Source: Dyadobacter bucti (GTDB taxonomy: Bacteria > Bacteroidota > Bacteroidia > Cytophagales > Spirosomataceae). Taken from it: 64,000 nt of DNA. A program made the position numbers and the translations under genes. The notes below the pieces were generated by a model. The model saw only the letters and a program-made list of their open reading frames with translations, was not told where the DNA came from and did not search any database. Below, piece by piece: positions 16,695 through 26,291 of the stretch. Numbering within the stretch: position 1 is the first letter of the stretch; the number at the start of each line of letters is the position of its first letter. The DNA lies in contig NZ_SWFP01000010.1 in the NCBI RefSeq assembly GCF_005869225.1, positions 124,001 to 188,000 on the forward strand. Reading direction: 5' to 3'.

Positions 16695-18716
16695 TTATTT
16701 TAAATCAATTAATTCTTCTGTAACCAGGAAACCGGTTGGTTTGTAAACGCCCACTTTTGCATACTGATCGAAGCCTGCAATGCTGACAGTCAGCTCCTTG
16801 CTTTCGCCAGGGTTCAGGTTTGGGATTGTCATGGTGGTATTGCCGGTTTTTAACAAATAACCGCGAACGGCGTAGGACGGAAAATCCGGGCGGACAAGTA
16901 TTTTCAATTTTAACAGGTGTGTACCATTGTCTCCGGTTGTAAAGCCCGTTTTTTCAATGGTAACTACCGCCAGTTCTTTCTGATGTGTCTGATAGGCAGG
17001 CCTTAGGGATCGGTCAGGCCCGACAATTCCCCAGGGACGGTAACCATTCGCAGCGGTATTATGGTACCGGCTCTGGTAATCATTATAAGTCCACCAGGAC
17101 GTTCCCGCCACATACGGCCGCTTTCTGACTTCCGCCATGATGTCACTGATATGCTGTTCCTGGAATACCTCATCTTTGGTATCGGCCCGTGTTCCCCATT
17201 CGCTCATCAGGATCGGTTTGTCGGGGTATAGCTTGTGGATATGGTCCAGTGATTTTGCATGATTTCCGTAGGTATTGGTACAGACAAAATCTACATACTG
17301 GCTGGCTTCATCTTCCGGATTGGCGGGGAGTTTGTTGAGCATCATAGACGCAAAGGTGTACAATCGGGTAGGGTCGACTTCGCGTGCAAAAGCAATCATA
17401 TCTTTGGTCCACCGTTGGCCGGCAGGCTTGTCAGAATGGTATTCGTTCCCGACACTGTAAGCGATCACAGAAGGATGGTTCCAGTCCCTTTCAGCCATTT
17501 CAACAAACTGCGATTTGAATTTTCTTCGCATCGAATCATTGTCCATCTGGTTAGGCGTGAGCTGCCAGTTTCCAGCCTCTGTAATGATCAGCATGCCGTG
17601 GCGATCGGCCAGGTCGTAAAAATATTCGGATGGCGTATAATGTGTCAGCCGCTGAAATTCCATGCCTGCCTCTTTCATGAGACGAAAATCCTTTTCAATC
17701 AGCCAGTCGGGTTCTACGGAGCCCAGACCAGGATAATCCACGACACGGTTTCCACCCCCGAGTTTCATAACATTTCCGTTCAGCAGGAGCTGTGCGTTTT
17801 TCACTTCGACCTTGCGGATACCGAAGTTGGCGGATATGGTATCCTGTCCGACAATCGCTTTTAACTGGTAAAGGTTGGGATCGTCCAGGTTCCAGAGTTT
17901 GACTTGCGCGGCGTTCAGGCTCGTTTCAGCGGCAAGGAAAGCAGTCTGGCCCGCCGGTACCTGACCAGACCCGGTTTTCCATTTAACAGGAACAGGCTTC
18001 CCGTCAGACAGAATGGAATAGCTGATTTTTGGTGAAGCCGGTTGGCTCGTAGTATTGCGGACACGCACATTGGTACGGATCACGGCTGTACCTTTTTCAA
18101 GATCGGGAACAGCTTCTATTTTGATATTTTCGGCATATATCTCAGGTTCAATGGTCAGGTACACCGGCCTGACCAGACCGCCGTAATTCATCCAGCCCAT
18201 GAAAGGCGCGTTGATCTCACCCGTATCCTTTGCGCCGGGGATGGTGCCGGTTTTCCAGGTATCATTGTTGACCGATACTGCTAGCAGGTTATCGCCATTC
18301 TTTAAAAGTTCAGTGATATCGAAACTGAAAGGTGTATATCCGCCTTCATGTTCGCCTACTTTCTGATTATTCAGCCATACATGCGTTTTGTAATAGGCGG
18401 CATCGAAGTGAAGAATCACCCTTTTTCCCGCTGACGGCTTCCAGGCAAAAGTTTTCCGGTACCATACAGTCCCCACGTAAAACTGGTAGCGGGGATCCGA
18501 CGAAAAACAATGGGGGACCGTCACTTTATCGATGCGGTTGCCCTGCGGGATCTGGTCCATATACCACTTTCCGGAAATACCCGTTTCGGCCGGATCCAGC
18601 GCAAACGACCATTCGCCATGCAAAGGAATGGCGTCGGGGTTTCGGATATGGTATTGTGCGAATGCCGATGTCAGCGACAGGGAAAATATGAATATTATTT
18701 TTTTTAAATGATTCAT
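16695..18716 (-). CDS. secreted glycoside hydrolase family 2 enzyme
   Basis: A 673-aa GH2 enzyme (beta-galactosidase/beta-glucuronidase family). There is a Sec signal peptide (residues 1-20, cleavage near AFA|Q). The sugar-binding, immunoglobulin-like and TIM-barrel domains follow in the usual order. The acid/base is E425 in SVGNEYHS and the nucleophile E506 in ILMSEWGTR. NYGGLVRPVYL and the WWTYNDYQSR motif fit the glucuronidase-like branch, but specificity cannot be fixed. It would act in the periplasm on oligosaccharides brought in by the SusC/D pair. It is followed by the cytoplasmic FAD oxidoreductase gene. Confidence 0.88.
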   Translation of the reverse strand: MNHLKKIIFIFSLSLTSAFAQYHIRNPDAIPLHGEWSFALDPAETGISGKWYMDQIPQGNRIDKVTVPHCFSSDPRYQFYVGTVWYRKTFAWKPSAGKRVILHFDAAYYKTHVWLNNQKVGEHEGGYTPFSFDITELLKNGDNLLAVSVNNDTWKTGTIPGAKDTGEINAPFMGWMNYGGLVRPVYLTIEPEIYAENIKIEAVPDLEKGTAVIRTNVRVRNTTSQPASPKISYSILSDGKPVPVKWKTGSGQVPAGQTAFLAAETSLNAAQVKLWNLDDPNLYQLKAIVGQDTISANFGIRKVEVKNAQLLLNGNVMKLGGGNRVVDYPGLGSVEPDWLIEKDFRLMKEAGMEFQRLTHYTPSEYFYDLADRHGMLIITEAGNWQLTPNQMDNDSMRRKFKSQFVEMAERDWNHPSVIAYSVGNEYHSDKPAGQRWTKDMIAFAREVDPTRLYTFASMMLNKLPANPEDEASQYVDFVCTNTYGNHAKSLDHIHKLYPDKPILMSEWGTRADTKDEVFQEQHISDIMAEVRKRPYVAGTSWWTYNDYQSRYHNTAANGYRPWGIVGPDRSLRPAYQTHQKELAVVTIEKTGFTTGDNGTHLLKLKILVRPDFPSYAVRGYLLKTGNTTMTIPNLNPGESKELTVSIAGFDQYAKVGVYKPTGFLVTEELIDLK

Positions 18717-18733
18717 TATTTGTCTGTTAGAAA

Positions 18734-18820
18734 TTTATTTTTTTTGTCCCATCGGGACAACCCCTTTGTAACAAACGATACCCGAGCAAGCCAGGGTGCC
18801 GTAGGTACCCAATATGGGTA
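18734..18820. repeat. GC-rich palindromic repeat between symporter and GH2 genes
   Basis: The 107-base gap holds a T-run, the palindrome GTCCCATCGGGAC and, further on, GGTGCCGTAGGTACC. It looks like a dispersed intergenic repeat. CCCATCGGG-type words also occur in the 23.2 kb repeat. The T-run lies on the + strand, so it is not a terminator for the leftward operon. Confidence 0.45.
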
Positions 18821-18823
18821 AGG

Positions 18824-20527
18824 CTAATGTGTCTGGGCTGTCTCTACCCCAACGTTCCGCGATGCTACAAACGGTATCAATGCTGAAACCAAAACGACCG
18901 CCGCAATCCCTGCCGTAATGCCAGCGCCCGATGATGCCAGGAAACTCAATATGAAAAGCATCACGGCAGTAAAAAGCAAAGCTCCCGCGATAACCTGCAG
19001 ACCGAAACGATTTTGCCGCCTGATCTCGACAGCTTCCTCCGGGTTAACGTCCAGCAAGGCATCCACTCTTTTCTGTTCCCTGGTTTCCAGATAGGAAATG
19101 TATTCGGCCGCGACATAATTTTTTGATCTGGCCCAAAGCTCGAAAATCAGCAACAAGGATAAGGGAAGCCCAACGCCGACAATCGTTTCCATCCCTCTTG
19201 AAAGCTTGAAATCCAGCAGCAAAGGAGCCAATATCTTGAAAAACAAATTGACCGACAACCCAATACCTGTGACCCAGAGCGTGGTTTTGCTATCGAGCCT
19301 TTTGGAAAACAATGCCCACAAAGGCGGCGCAAGCAACGGTCCCCCGGAAATCGCGGAAATACTCAGTACCACCTCTACGATCCCGCCAGCCGCAGGAACC
19401 ATGAGCGCGATCCCGATCATACCCAGTCCGAAAAACCACGATGAACCTCTTGCCACGCGTATCAGCTGCTTGTCGGTCGCTTTCGGGTTGACCATACCTT
19501 TATAGATATCATTGGTAAAAACTGCTGAGACTACATTCAGGGCGGTATTGGCACTGGCAGAGGTTGAAAAATACATACCCGTCAGCATCAGTCCGAGCAG
19601 GCCCGGGGGTAGGACAAGCTTGCAGATCATCAGGTAAGCATTTTCAGTGTCCAGTCCGGTCAAGGCAGGATTAATCGCCTTGTAGATCATCGGAGGCAGC
19701 ATCCAGATGACCGGGCTGATGAGGTACAATCCCGCAAAAAGAAACGCTACTTTTCTGGCCGATTTTTGGCTGTCGACACTGGTATAACGCTGTACCATCG
19801 TCCAGTTACCGCCAATATAACAAATGTGGTAAATGACAAAGGCAGCCACAAAACCAATCGTATATTCGCCGTTCAGCAGGTTGAAAAAATCTGCCGGAAC
19901 ATTTTGGGTGAAACCTTCCAGCCCGCCCACGCGATCAAAGGAAAGCGGAAGCAGAATAAACACTGCCGCACAAAGCACCACGAACTGCAGAATATCCGTG
20001 ACCATCACAGCCCAAAGCCCGCCTACGGCGGTATATGCAATCATAAACAAGCCCAGTCCGATGGTACAGGGCACCAGCGGCAAGTCCAGCGATGCGCTCA
20101 CCAGCCTGGCGACCGGATATAACACAGAGCCTTTGATAAAAACGGAAACCAGGGTAAAAATGAAAATATAGGTCTTTTGCACGGGCAACCCGAGACGTTC
20201 ACGTATAAATTCAGCCGCCGTAAGTGCGCCGGTCCTTTTCCAGCGCGGGGCGAGGTACAAACCAGTGATCAACGCGCCTATGCACATCGTCCACTGGATG
20301 GTAATCGCCACCCAGCCATGTTTGTAAGCGATGGAGCCCCAGGCTACAAAAGTACCCGCTGAAAAAAAGCTCATGAATAATGAAAGGCCGCCAATAAACC
20401 AGGGAACGGCCTCTCCCCCCGCAAAGAAAGATTTGAGGTTCCGGCCTGTTCTTGCAAACAGTAAACCTATTGCAAGGACAAACGCGGAAAAAACGGCAAT
20501 GACAATGGTATCGATGTTGTTGGACAT
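18824..20527 (-). CDS. sodium:solute symporter (SSS family)
   Basis: A 567-aa inner-membrane transporter of the SSS family with about 13-14 hydrophobic segments. Typical features are FFAGGEAVPWFIGGLSLFMS in the first helices, AYTAVGGLWAVMVTDILQ in the middle and the TSASANTALNVVSAVF stretch that lines the Na+ site. It would carry a small polar product such as a mono- or oligosaccharide, uronate or oxidised sugar into the cytoplasm with Na+. It comes after the 861-aa exported protein and before the GH2 gene. The exact solute is not evident from sequence. Confidence 0.88.
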   Translation of the reverse strand: MSNNIDTIVIAVFSAFVLAIGLLFARTGRNLKSFFAGGEAVPWFIGGLSLFMSFFSAGTFVAWGSIAYKHGWVAITIQWTMCIGALITGLYLAPRWKRTGALTAAEFIRERLGLPVQKTYIFIFTLVSVFIKGSVLYPVARLVSASLDLPLVPCTIGLGLFMIAYTAVGGLWAVMVTDILQFVVLCAAVFILLPLSFDRVGGLEGFTQNVPADFFNLLNGEYTIGFVAAFVIYHICYIGGNWTMVQRYTSVDSQKSARKVAFLFAGLYLISPVIWMLPPMIYKAINPALTGLDTENAYLMICKLVLPPGLLGLMLTGMYFSTSASANTALNVVSAVFTNDIYKGMVNPKATDKQLIRVARGSSWFFGLGMIGIALMVPAAGGIVEVVLSISAISGGPLLAPPLWALFSKRLDSKTTLWVTGIGLSVNLFFKILAPLLLDFKLSRGMETIVGVGLPLSLLLIFELWARSKNYVAAEYISYLETREQKRVDALLDVNPEEAVEIRRQNRFGLQVIAGALLFTAVMLFILSFLASSGAGITAGIAAVVLVSALIPFVASRNVGVETAQTH

Positions 20528-20563
20528 AGGGCTGTCGGCTTTCAGCGGATGGCTGTCGGCCTT
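20528..20563. repeat. REP-like unit, family A, copy 4
   Basis: The 37-base gap between the 861-aa protein gene and the symporter gene is made of two direct half-copies, GCTGTCGGCTTTCAGC and GGCTGTCGGC. They carry the same GTCGGCTTTCGGC-type core as the palindromes in the sulfate block. Confidence 0.6.
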
Positions 20564-20564
20564 G

Positions 20565-23150
20565 TTAATTGAATAGGAGTTCCAGGGTTTTTATTCCAAA
20601 TGCCGGAATCGTAATGTTTTCCAGGTTAGCTTTTTCTTTTGTCTCCATCCAGTGCAGGGTTTTTATTTCCGATGTTTTCCCTGGCTGGATTTTGTCTTTG
20701 TCCAATTTTAAATCAAAAGTGGTCGGGAGAGCGCTGTTGTTGAGAACTGCAATGTAAATGCTGTTTTTGGAAGAGGACTGAAAAGTGATGCAGTCTATAG
20801 CCGGTTTGCCGGGCATGGCCAGGCCCTCTTTGATGACCAGTTTCGCTTTGTTTCCATAAACAGTCCCCGGCTCAAAACCATACGTCTGATGCGGGCCCAC
20901 TTTCGGGGTTACAAACCCTCTTGGGGAAATAATCTGTCCTTTTGAGCGTAGTTCGGTTTCCGATAGCAGGAAATCGGTGAGCCAGCCAATCTGCCACCAT
21001 GCATGGTGCGGATAAGGCCCTGCACCTTTGTTCATGGCGTTCCAGTAGTAAGACGCGACGCTGGTTTTGCTGTCGACAAAAGCATCCCGGCCAATAGCGG
21101 CAGAGCGCGCCATATCGGCAAAAATCTCTTCCCCCGTCAGTTGGTACATACGGATGAACATACCCGCGTGACTAGCCAGCTGAATAGGTCCGTGACGGGT
21201 TGCCGAGCCGAAGGTGCTGCCATGTTCGAAACTCAGGCCTGTCTGACTGATTTCCCAGTCTTCCCTTTTTACACCATTAACATCCTTTATTTCGCGACTT
21301 GCGATAGGATGCGTGTAAACCGATGCCGTATAGATTTTGGCGCAGGTGATTGCCGCATTCTGGTAGCGCTTGTCTTTTGTAAAATCATATAAATCCAGAA
21401 ATGCCTGAGCTGATTGGCCGGTAGCAAAGTCGGGAGCATAGCGGGCATCGCCACATACACCCAGAAAAGCACCGGTTTCGACAGAATTTTTGATCAGCCA
21501 GTCGGCTCCCTTTTGAGCAGCTTTCAGGTATTTTTCGTCTTTTAAAATACGGTATGCTACGATCAGGCCATAAAATGTGGGGCGTACGTCTTTGATATCC
21601 TGAAAAATCTCCTTTTCGGTCTTACGATCGTAGGCTACCGCCCAGCTTCCGTCCGGCTTTTGCCAGCTCAGCAATTTTTCAGCCCCAAACCTGAGGCGTT
21701 CTTTCAATTCGTTATTATCCGGCTCAAATAAAAGCATATTGCCAATATCCAGCATCACATAGTAGGACAGTGCGATAGGCTCAACGACCTCGCCCCATTC
21801 CTCCACAAATTTTTTGCTTTTGGCAAGATAATACTGGCCCTCGACTGCGCCCTTGAAAAATCCGTCTTCCGTCTGTTGCTGTACAAGCTTGAAATTCAGT
21901 GCCGGTGGAAGAACTTTCTCAGCAAGCTCCGGATCAGCGGTTGCGTGGGATAACATCCACATCGCGCCGTAATCGGAGTTTTTCATTGCATCCTTATTGG
22001 AACCAACAACGCCACCGAGATATGACTGCGCCCCGATCTTTCTGCCTTTGAATTCTTCAATGTTCCAGAGCGAAGTTTTTGGGTCGGTCAGGTAATGGTG
22101 CATTTTTTCGATACGGTCGGTGAGCGACTGTTTGCTCTGCCGCAATGCCAGCGTTTCCTTGAATTTGTAGATATCATAAGCCGCATGTTTCACCGCTCCA
22201 AACCAGTCTCCGGCAACCAGACTATACCGGAAACCATAGCTGATCTCCTCACCAGGCTCCCGCAGGGATTTTTCTTCACCCAAAACCGGGTAATAAAGGG
22301 TGGGAGAGAACTGCGCCCGGCGGTTCATGTGGGACAGGCCGATATGCCAGTCGATCTGGGTTATTTTGTCCTTTGCCCAAGGATCGCGTGCAAGGCCGGG
22401 ATTGGGTATTACAGATAAAGTAATGCCATTTTTTGTGCTCACCAGCGGGCTGAGCGTGGTTGCGCAACGTTCGCGGTACACAACAGGACGGGCCGGAATT
22501 CCATGCCCGTAGGCCAATGCAAGCGCAAAATTTTCCTGAACGAGATTTCCCTGAAAATAACCCGGAACCGACGCCCAGGCCAGTTTTTCCCGGCTTGCCG
22601 TACCGAGGGTAGGAGTAGCCAGAGAGAAGTAGCCTTTCTTTTTGGGAAGGAGTTTCATCGTCACTTTTACATCGCCCGAAAACGTCGGATCCAGCTGCCA
22701 GTTTGCAATGATCGTAGCCTCTTCGGTTTCTTTCCTGAATTCAATTCCGTCTTTCGTCGGTTTTATGTTTTCGGGAAAAAAATGAATTGCTTTTCCGGCT
22801 TTGTTCAATGCCACGTCGGTAGTGCTTTCTTTCCATTGCAGCTCCTGGTAATGGTAATTCTCCTCAGGGAATTTTCCGCCTGTGATCTTTTCAAAGGTCT
22901 CTTTGGGTTCGGCGGAAGGCTTTGTTTCGGAATAGAGCAAGGTGTATTCTCCTGACGGAACCATGGCTTCTACCCATTTTCCTTCTTTTTTAACCAATAA
23001 TTTACTGATATGCCACCCATCTTTTTCATTATTCCAAAAGATTTGGATATGGTCGTTTCTGAGGCTTTCCGGCAATTTCTTTTGCGCCATAACAAAACCC
23101 AGGCACATTGCCCAGCATATCAGGGTCAGGATTGATTTCATGTGATTCAT
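20565..23150 (-). CDS. exported 861-aa protein, probable (alpha/alpha) toroid glycan-active enzyme
   Basis: I do not recognise a defined family. The protein has a Sec signal (cleavage near VMA|Q at about residue 22) and a beta-rich N-terminal third. A helical middle part (about 340-720) has repeated motifs of (alpha/alpha) toroid enzymes: LLSWQKPDGSWAV, DVRPTFYGLIVAY, FATGQSAQAFLDLYDFTKD. A C-terminal beta domain follows. Such toroids occur in GH88/GH105 hydrolases and polysaccharide lyases, so an enzyme acting on acidic glycans is likely; it could also be non-catalytic. It lies in the glycan operon between a secreted FAD oxidoreductase and the symporter. Some relatives carry the name glycerophosphoryl diester phosphodiesterase, for which I see no support here. 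Confidence 0.6.
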   Translation of the reverse strand: MNHMKSILTLICWAMCLGFVMAQKKLPESLRNDHIQIFWNNEKDGWHISKLLVKKEGKWVEAMVPSGEYTLLYSETKPSAEPKETFEKITGGKFPEENYHYQELQWKESTTDVALNKAGKAIHFFPENIKPTKDGIEFRKETEEATIIANWQLDPTFSGDVKVTMKLLPKKKGYFSLATPTLGTASREKLAWASVPGYFQGNLVQENFALALAYGHGIPARPVVYRERCATTLSPLVSTKNGITLSVIPNPGLARDPWAKDKITQIDWHIGLSHMNRRAQFSPTLYYPVLGEEKSLREPGEEISYGFRYSLVAGDWFGAVKHAAYDIYKFKETLALRQSKQSLTDRIEKMHHYLTDPKTSLWNIEEFKGRKIGAQSYLGGVVGSNKDAMKNSDYGAMWMLSHATADPELAEKVLPPALNFKLVQQQTEDGFFKGAVEGQYYLAKSKKFVEEWGEVVEPIALSYYVMLDIGNMLLFEPDNNELKERLRFGAEKLLSWQKPDGSWAVAYDRKTEKEIFQDIKDVRPTFYGLIVAYRILKDEKYLKAAQKGADWLIKNSVETGAFLGVCGDARYAPDFATGQSAQAFLDLYDFTKDKRYQNAAITCAKIYTASVYTHPIASREIKDVNGVKREDWEISQTGLSFEHGSTFGSATRHGPIQLASHAGMFIRMYQLTGEEIFADMARSAAIGRDAFVDSKTSVASYYWNAMNKGAGPYPHHAWWQIGWLTDFLLSETELRSKGQIISPRGFVTPKVGPHQTYGFEPGTVYGNKAKLVIKEGLAMPGKPAIDCITFQSSSKNSIYIAVLNNSALPTTFDLKLDKDKIQPGKTSEIKTLHWMETKEKANLENITIPAFGIKTLELLFN

Positions 23151-23163
23151 AATTAATTGTTTT

Positions 23164-23360
23164 CCTCTCCCATTTATATTCCCTTTCTTCCGCCCTCAGG
23201 GCGATGCCCCGGGCAGAGGTATCTGAGCCCGTTGGGCTCTGTCTTTTTTTTATTTTTCCCTTTCTCCCATTTACATTCCCTCTCGTCCGCCCCGGGCGAT
23301 GCCGCGGGGCTCAGGTATTTGAGCCCGATGGGCTCTTGGAGATTGGGCCCTGCGGGCTCT
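23164..23360. repeat. two GC-rich intergenic repeat units, family B
   Basis: Two units of about 75-80 bases, each beginning CTCCCATTTA(T/C)ATTCCCT and running through CGCCC..GGGCGATGCC, then GAGCCCG(T/A)TGGGCTCT, start near 23166 and 23264. They sit in the 264-base gap between FAD oxidoreductase 2 and the 861-aa protein. A related pair is at 39.4-39.6 kb. A pyrimidine-rich tract follows to 23414. Confidence 0.65.
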
Positions 23361-23370
23361 GCTGATATGT

Positions 23371-23414
23371 TTCCTTTGCCATTCCTCCCTTTCCTCCATC
23401 TTCCCTTTTCTCCC
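23371..23414 (-). repeat. purine-rich tract after FAD oxidoreductase 2
   Basis: On the transcript this is a run of GGGAGAAAAGGGAAG / GGAGGAAAGGGAGGAATGG-type words that starts at the stop codon. Similar tracts follow cysD (9167-9217) and the glycosylasparaginase (39622-39681). The function is not known. Confidence 0.45.
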
Positions 23415-25313
23415 TCAATCCAAATAGCACCTTATTTCAAAGATTTTCGCCAGGGGGTCGCCGTGGGTTTTTTGAATGGTTATTCTGATTGAATCGGCTT
23501 CCGTGGCTTCGAAATCGTGACGGGCCAGTCTTAGGAAATTGTTCTGTATTTTGATCGTTTTTGCCGGTTTTCCTTTGCTTTTGATCTCGATCGTGTAATC
23601 GGAAACTGTTTCAGTCTGTGGCCCTCGTACCTGATTTTTGTACACGCTGTCTTCCGGAGAGATCCTCAGAAAACGGTTCAAGCCGGTATCAAAACTGAGC
23701 TGGATTTGGTTCATCCGGGCTGGTTTGTCCCATTGCAGTTCAATCCAGGTCTCGCCGTTTTTCATTTCGGCCTGCCATTGGTGCGTTTTACCGTCTTTGA
23801 TGTTCCGGTTAATGCCATCGATCACATTTGCCGCGGCGCCGTCTTTGGTGGAAGATGAGGCTGTTGTTTTTGCACTTTTCGCCAGATCCTTATCGTCCTG
23901 GTTTTGCACACCGAGCAGCGACTGGTCCTGGCGTAACAATAACTGTTGCAGCTTGGAAATATGTTGCTCCTGGTTGCCAAGGGTCGAGGGCAAAATGTTG
24001 TTTTTATTACAGTATGCCACGGCGGTGCCCATCGCCTGGCCCATGGCGGCACAGGTAGCCATCACACGGGTCGATGACAATGCTACGTGGGAAACACTCA
24101 CGTTTCTGCCCGCCATCAGCAGGTTTTTGATGTTTTTACTGTAAAGCGACCGGAAAGGAATAGAGTAAGGGCCGGCCAGTTTGATAGACCGGAACGGGGC
24201 GATTCCGGTGCTGTTCATTCCTTCTGGTGGGTGATCGTCGAGCGGCCAGCCGCCGTACGCCACGCGGTCGGGGAACATTTTCGGGTTTTGGATATCATCT
24301 TGCTTCATGATATAGTCACCCGTGAGCCGTCTGCTTTCCCGTTTTCCGGGGATCATGCCCACCCAGGACAATGCCCAGTTTTCCGACTCGGGATGGTTGC
24401 CGGAATTTTTGATATAATCCCACACGCCGAACAACGTCGCCAGCAGGTCGTGCCGGATCTTCTGCCCGTCGCCCACGATATCTTCCAGTCCACCCAGTTC
24501 CAGCCACCAGTAGCCGTATTCCCACTGCGTGATTTTCCGGTGTACAAAATCCTTGGTCGTATATTTTCTCGCCCAGGAGGGTGGCGTGTAGGGCATTTTT
24601 TTATCATGTTTGCTGGATGTGAAAAGCAGGCTGTTACCCATTGTGTTCAAATCCGCTTTCTCTACTGCCAAAGATTCGCCCCACTGGCTGGTGGCCTCCC
24701 GTCCGCGCATGAAATCCGCCCCGGCACGTGCCCCCAAAGTTCCGTCACCGGTGCAGTCCGCAAAGAATTTGGCTTTGATTTCAAACAATTCCTCGGTTTG
24801 TGAGCAGATCGCCGTGATGGTTTTGATCTCGTCGCCCGCTACTTCCAGGTCATAAAAAGTAGTGTCAAGCAAAAGGGTAATGTTCTCTTCCGAAATCACC
24901 TTGTTATAGATCACAAAATCCCACATTTCGTACGACCGCTGCGGGTTTTCCACGGCTTCGGTCAGCACCAATTCTTCGAGTATCCCGGTTTCCCGCCACA
25001 CCTGCTGCAACGCGCTCGCTCCGGAAATATGCATACGGATTTCGCTGCTGGCATTGCCGCCCAGCCGTGAGCGGTTATGGATCAGTACGACCTTACTGCC
25101 GTTCCGCGCAGCAGCAATAGCCGCACATACGCCCGACATTCCTCCGCCTGCGATCAGGAAGTCGGTTTCGAGCTTTTTCTTTTTATAAACGTCTTTGTTG
25201 ATCTCGAATGCTTTTTGCTCCGCTTCCCGATCATAAATAGTAATTGGGTCCATGAAAAACATGCCGGCGCCCGCACTGAGCGACCTGATAAAATCTCGTC
25301 TCTGGGTTTTCAT
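23415..25313 (-). CDS. Tat-exported FAD-dependent oxidoreductase with C-terminal discoidin-like domain
   Basis: A 632-aa FAD_oxidored protein. The N terminus MKTQRRDFIRSLSAG is a twin-arginine signal, so the folded, FAD-loaded protein is exported. The FAD motif GGGMSG is at 56-61, followed by LGGNASSEIRMHISGA, and ADCTGDGTLGARAGADF is in the middle. Residues about 480-632 form a beta-rich F5/8 type C-like module (WIELQWDKPARMNQIQLSFD; FEIRCYLD) that could bind a sugar. It resembles the other two FAD_oxidored proteins of the operon. It lies 5 bases after the small flavinylation-motif protein, so the two are co-translated. Glycan or uronate oxidation is inferred from context. Confidence 0.85.
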   Translation of the reverse strand: MKTQRRDFIRSLSAGAGMFFMDPITIYDREAEQKAFEINKDVYKKKKLETDFLIAGGGMSGVCAAIAAARNGSKVVLIHNRSRLGGNASSEIRMHISGASALQQVWRETGILEELVLTEAVENPQRSYEMWDFVIYNKVISEENITLLLDTTFYDLEVAGDEIKTITAICSQTEELFEIKAKFFADCTGDGTLGARAGADFMRGREATSQWGESLAVEKADLNTMGNSLLFTSSKHDKKMPYTPPSWARKYTTKDFVHRKITQWEYGYWWLELGGLEDIVGDGQKIRHDLLATLFGVWDYIKNSGNHPESENWALSWVGMIPGKRESRRLTGDYIMKQDDIQNPKMFPDRVAYGGWPLDDHPPEGMNSTGIAPFRSIKLAGPYSIPFRSLYSKNIKNLLMAGRNVSVSHVALSSTRVMATCAAMGQAMGTAVAYCNKNNILPSTLGNQEQHISKLQQLLLRQDQSLLGVQNQDDKDLAKSAKTTASSSTKDGAAANVIDGINRNIKDGKTHQWQAEMKNGETWIELQWDKPARMNQIQLSFDTGLNRFLRISPEDSVYKNQVRGPQTETVSDYTIEIKSKGKPAKTIKIQNNFLRLARHDFEATEADSIRITIQKTHGDPLAKIFEIRCYLD

Positions 25314-25318
25314 TTTCT

Positions 25319-26284
25319 TTAAGGGTTAGGATTTGCATTTAACTTTGAAAGTACTTTCTGCTTCTGGTTTTCATTCAATTTAGGCATGTTCTCGACCAGC
25401 GCATCCGTTGCGGCCGGGGTCAACCGGGTGTCCTTTAATTTGTTCAGTATTTCGTTCTGCATCTTGAACTCTACTTTTCCGAGCAGCTTTACCAGATTGA
25501 GCTGATACGCTTCCGACGCCCATATCCGCGCAGGGATTTTTTCAATTGCAAAATAGGGCACATAAGAACCGCCTTCCGAAACCAGCCGTATCACCAGCGC
25601 TGCATATTGATCAAAATCCTGATCGGCGATCTGGTTCAAAGCATAATACTGGTAGTGGGCATTGTCCGATGCCAGCATTTTTTTTAGAATTTGCCCGTCG
25701 ATCAGCGGCTTGGCGTGTTCCTGTATCTTTTTGGCAATGTCGCCATTCACAATATGCCAAAGGGTGTAAGTACTATAAAGCGCACCTTCCACGACTTCGT
25801 CTTTGATGGCCGTATTCGTCGCGCCGGATACCGCATCGACCACAACCGCTGACTGTTTTTTTCTATCTGGGTCCAGCAGCGTTTCTACGGCATGGTCACG
25901 TAGGGACGATTCGGTATTGCCCAGGATGGATTTCAGTTTTGCATGATCGTTTTTGGTAAATCTGATGTGATCAAATTTGGTGAGCGGGTTTTTTCTGGGT
26001 GTTTTGTAATCTTTAAAATTTCCCAGCAGGTCCCAATATAAATCGATCGTTACCAGGTAGCATAGCGTATCCTCACAAACCGGTGTTTTGATCCGGCTGT
26101 AATAGCTGTCCGGCAAATTGTTTTTGTCATAAATCAGATCAATCTGTACCGGAATACTGTCTTTAATGGTTGTTTCAAAGGCCAATTCCCTTCTTTCCTG
26201 CCGGTTCAGAAAAGAGCAAAAACAGATCACCGCACCCGATAGCAGGATAAAAATCAAAGGTCCGGTCATAGTCTGTTTTTTCAT
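25319..26284 (-). CDS. exported protein with ApbE flavinylation motif (P1)
   Basis: This 321-aa protein is not from a family I can name. It has an N-terminal hydrophobic anchor (about 8-25) and then a soluble extracytoplasmic part. Residues 150-156 read D-A-V-S-G-A-T, the D-x-x-[S/T]-G-A-[T/S] motif in which ApbE attaches FMN to the last Thr (T156) of NqrC/RnfG-type proteins; the following helix (IKDEVVEGALY) also fits an FMN_bind-type region. A Cys pair C70-x4-C75 precedes YWDLLGNF. The C-terminal half is helical and repeat-like, perhaps HEAT-type. The apbE gene lies 7 bases upstream, and a paralogue (P2) is encoded at 29.1-30.3 kb. Covalent flavin is predicted, not shown. Confidence 0.65.
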   Translation of the reverse strand: MKKQTMTGPLIFILLSGAVICFCSFLNRQERRELAFETTIKDSIPVQIDLIYDKNNLPDSYYSRIKTPVCEDTLCYLVTIDLYWDLLGNFKDYKTPRKNPLTKFDHIRFTKNDHAKLKSILGNTESSLRDHAVETLLDPDRKKQSAVVVDAVSGATNTAIKDEVVEGALYSTYTLWHIVNGDIAKKIQEHAKPLIDGQILKKMLASDNAHYQYYALNQIADQDFDQYAALVIRLVSEGGSYVPYFAIEKIPARIWASEAYQLNLVKLLGKVEFKMQNEILNKLKDTRLTPAATDALVENMPKLNENQKQKVLSKLNANPNP

Positions 26285-26291
26285 TCACTTA

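Noticed and set aside
24087..24803. Open frame of 238 codons on the + strand opposite the Tat FAD enzyme
   Set aside because: Shadow of a real gene; the composition follows that gene's third-position bias and there is no family match.
25319..26284. NqrC or RnfG subunit
   Set aside because: Only the flavin motif matches. No other Nqr/Rnf genes are present and the helical tail and Cys pair do not fit.
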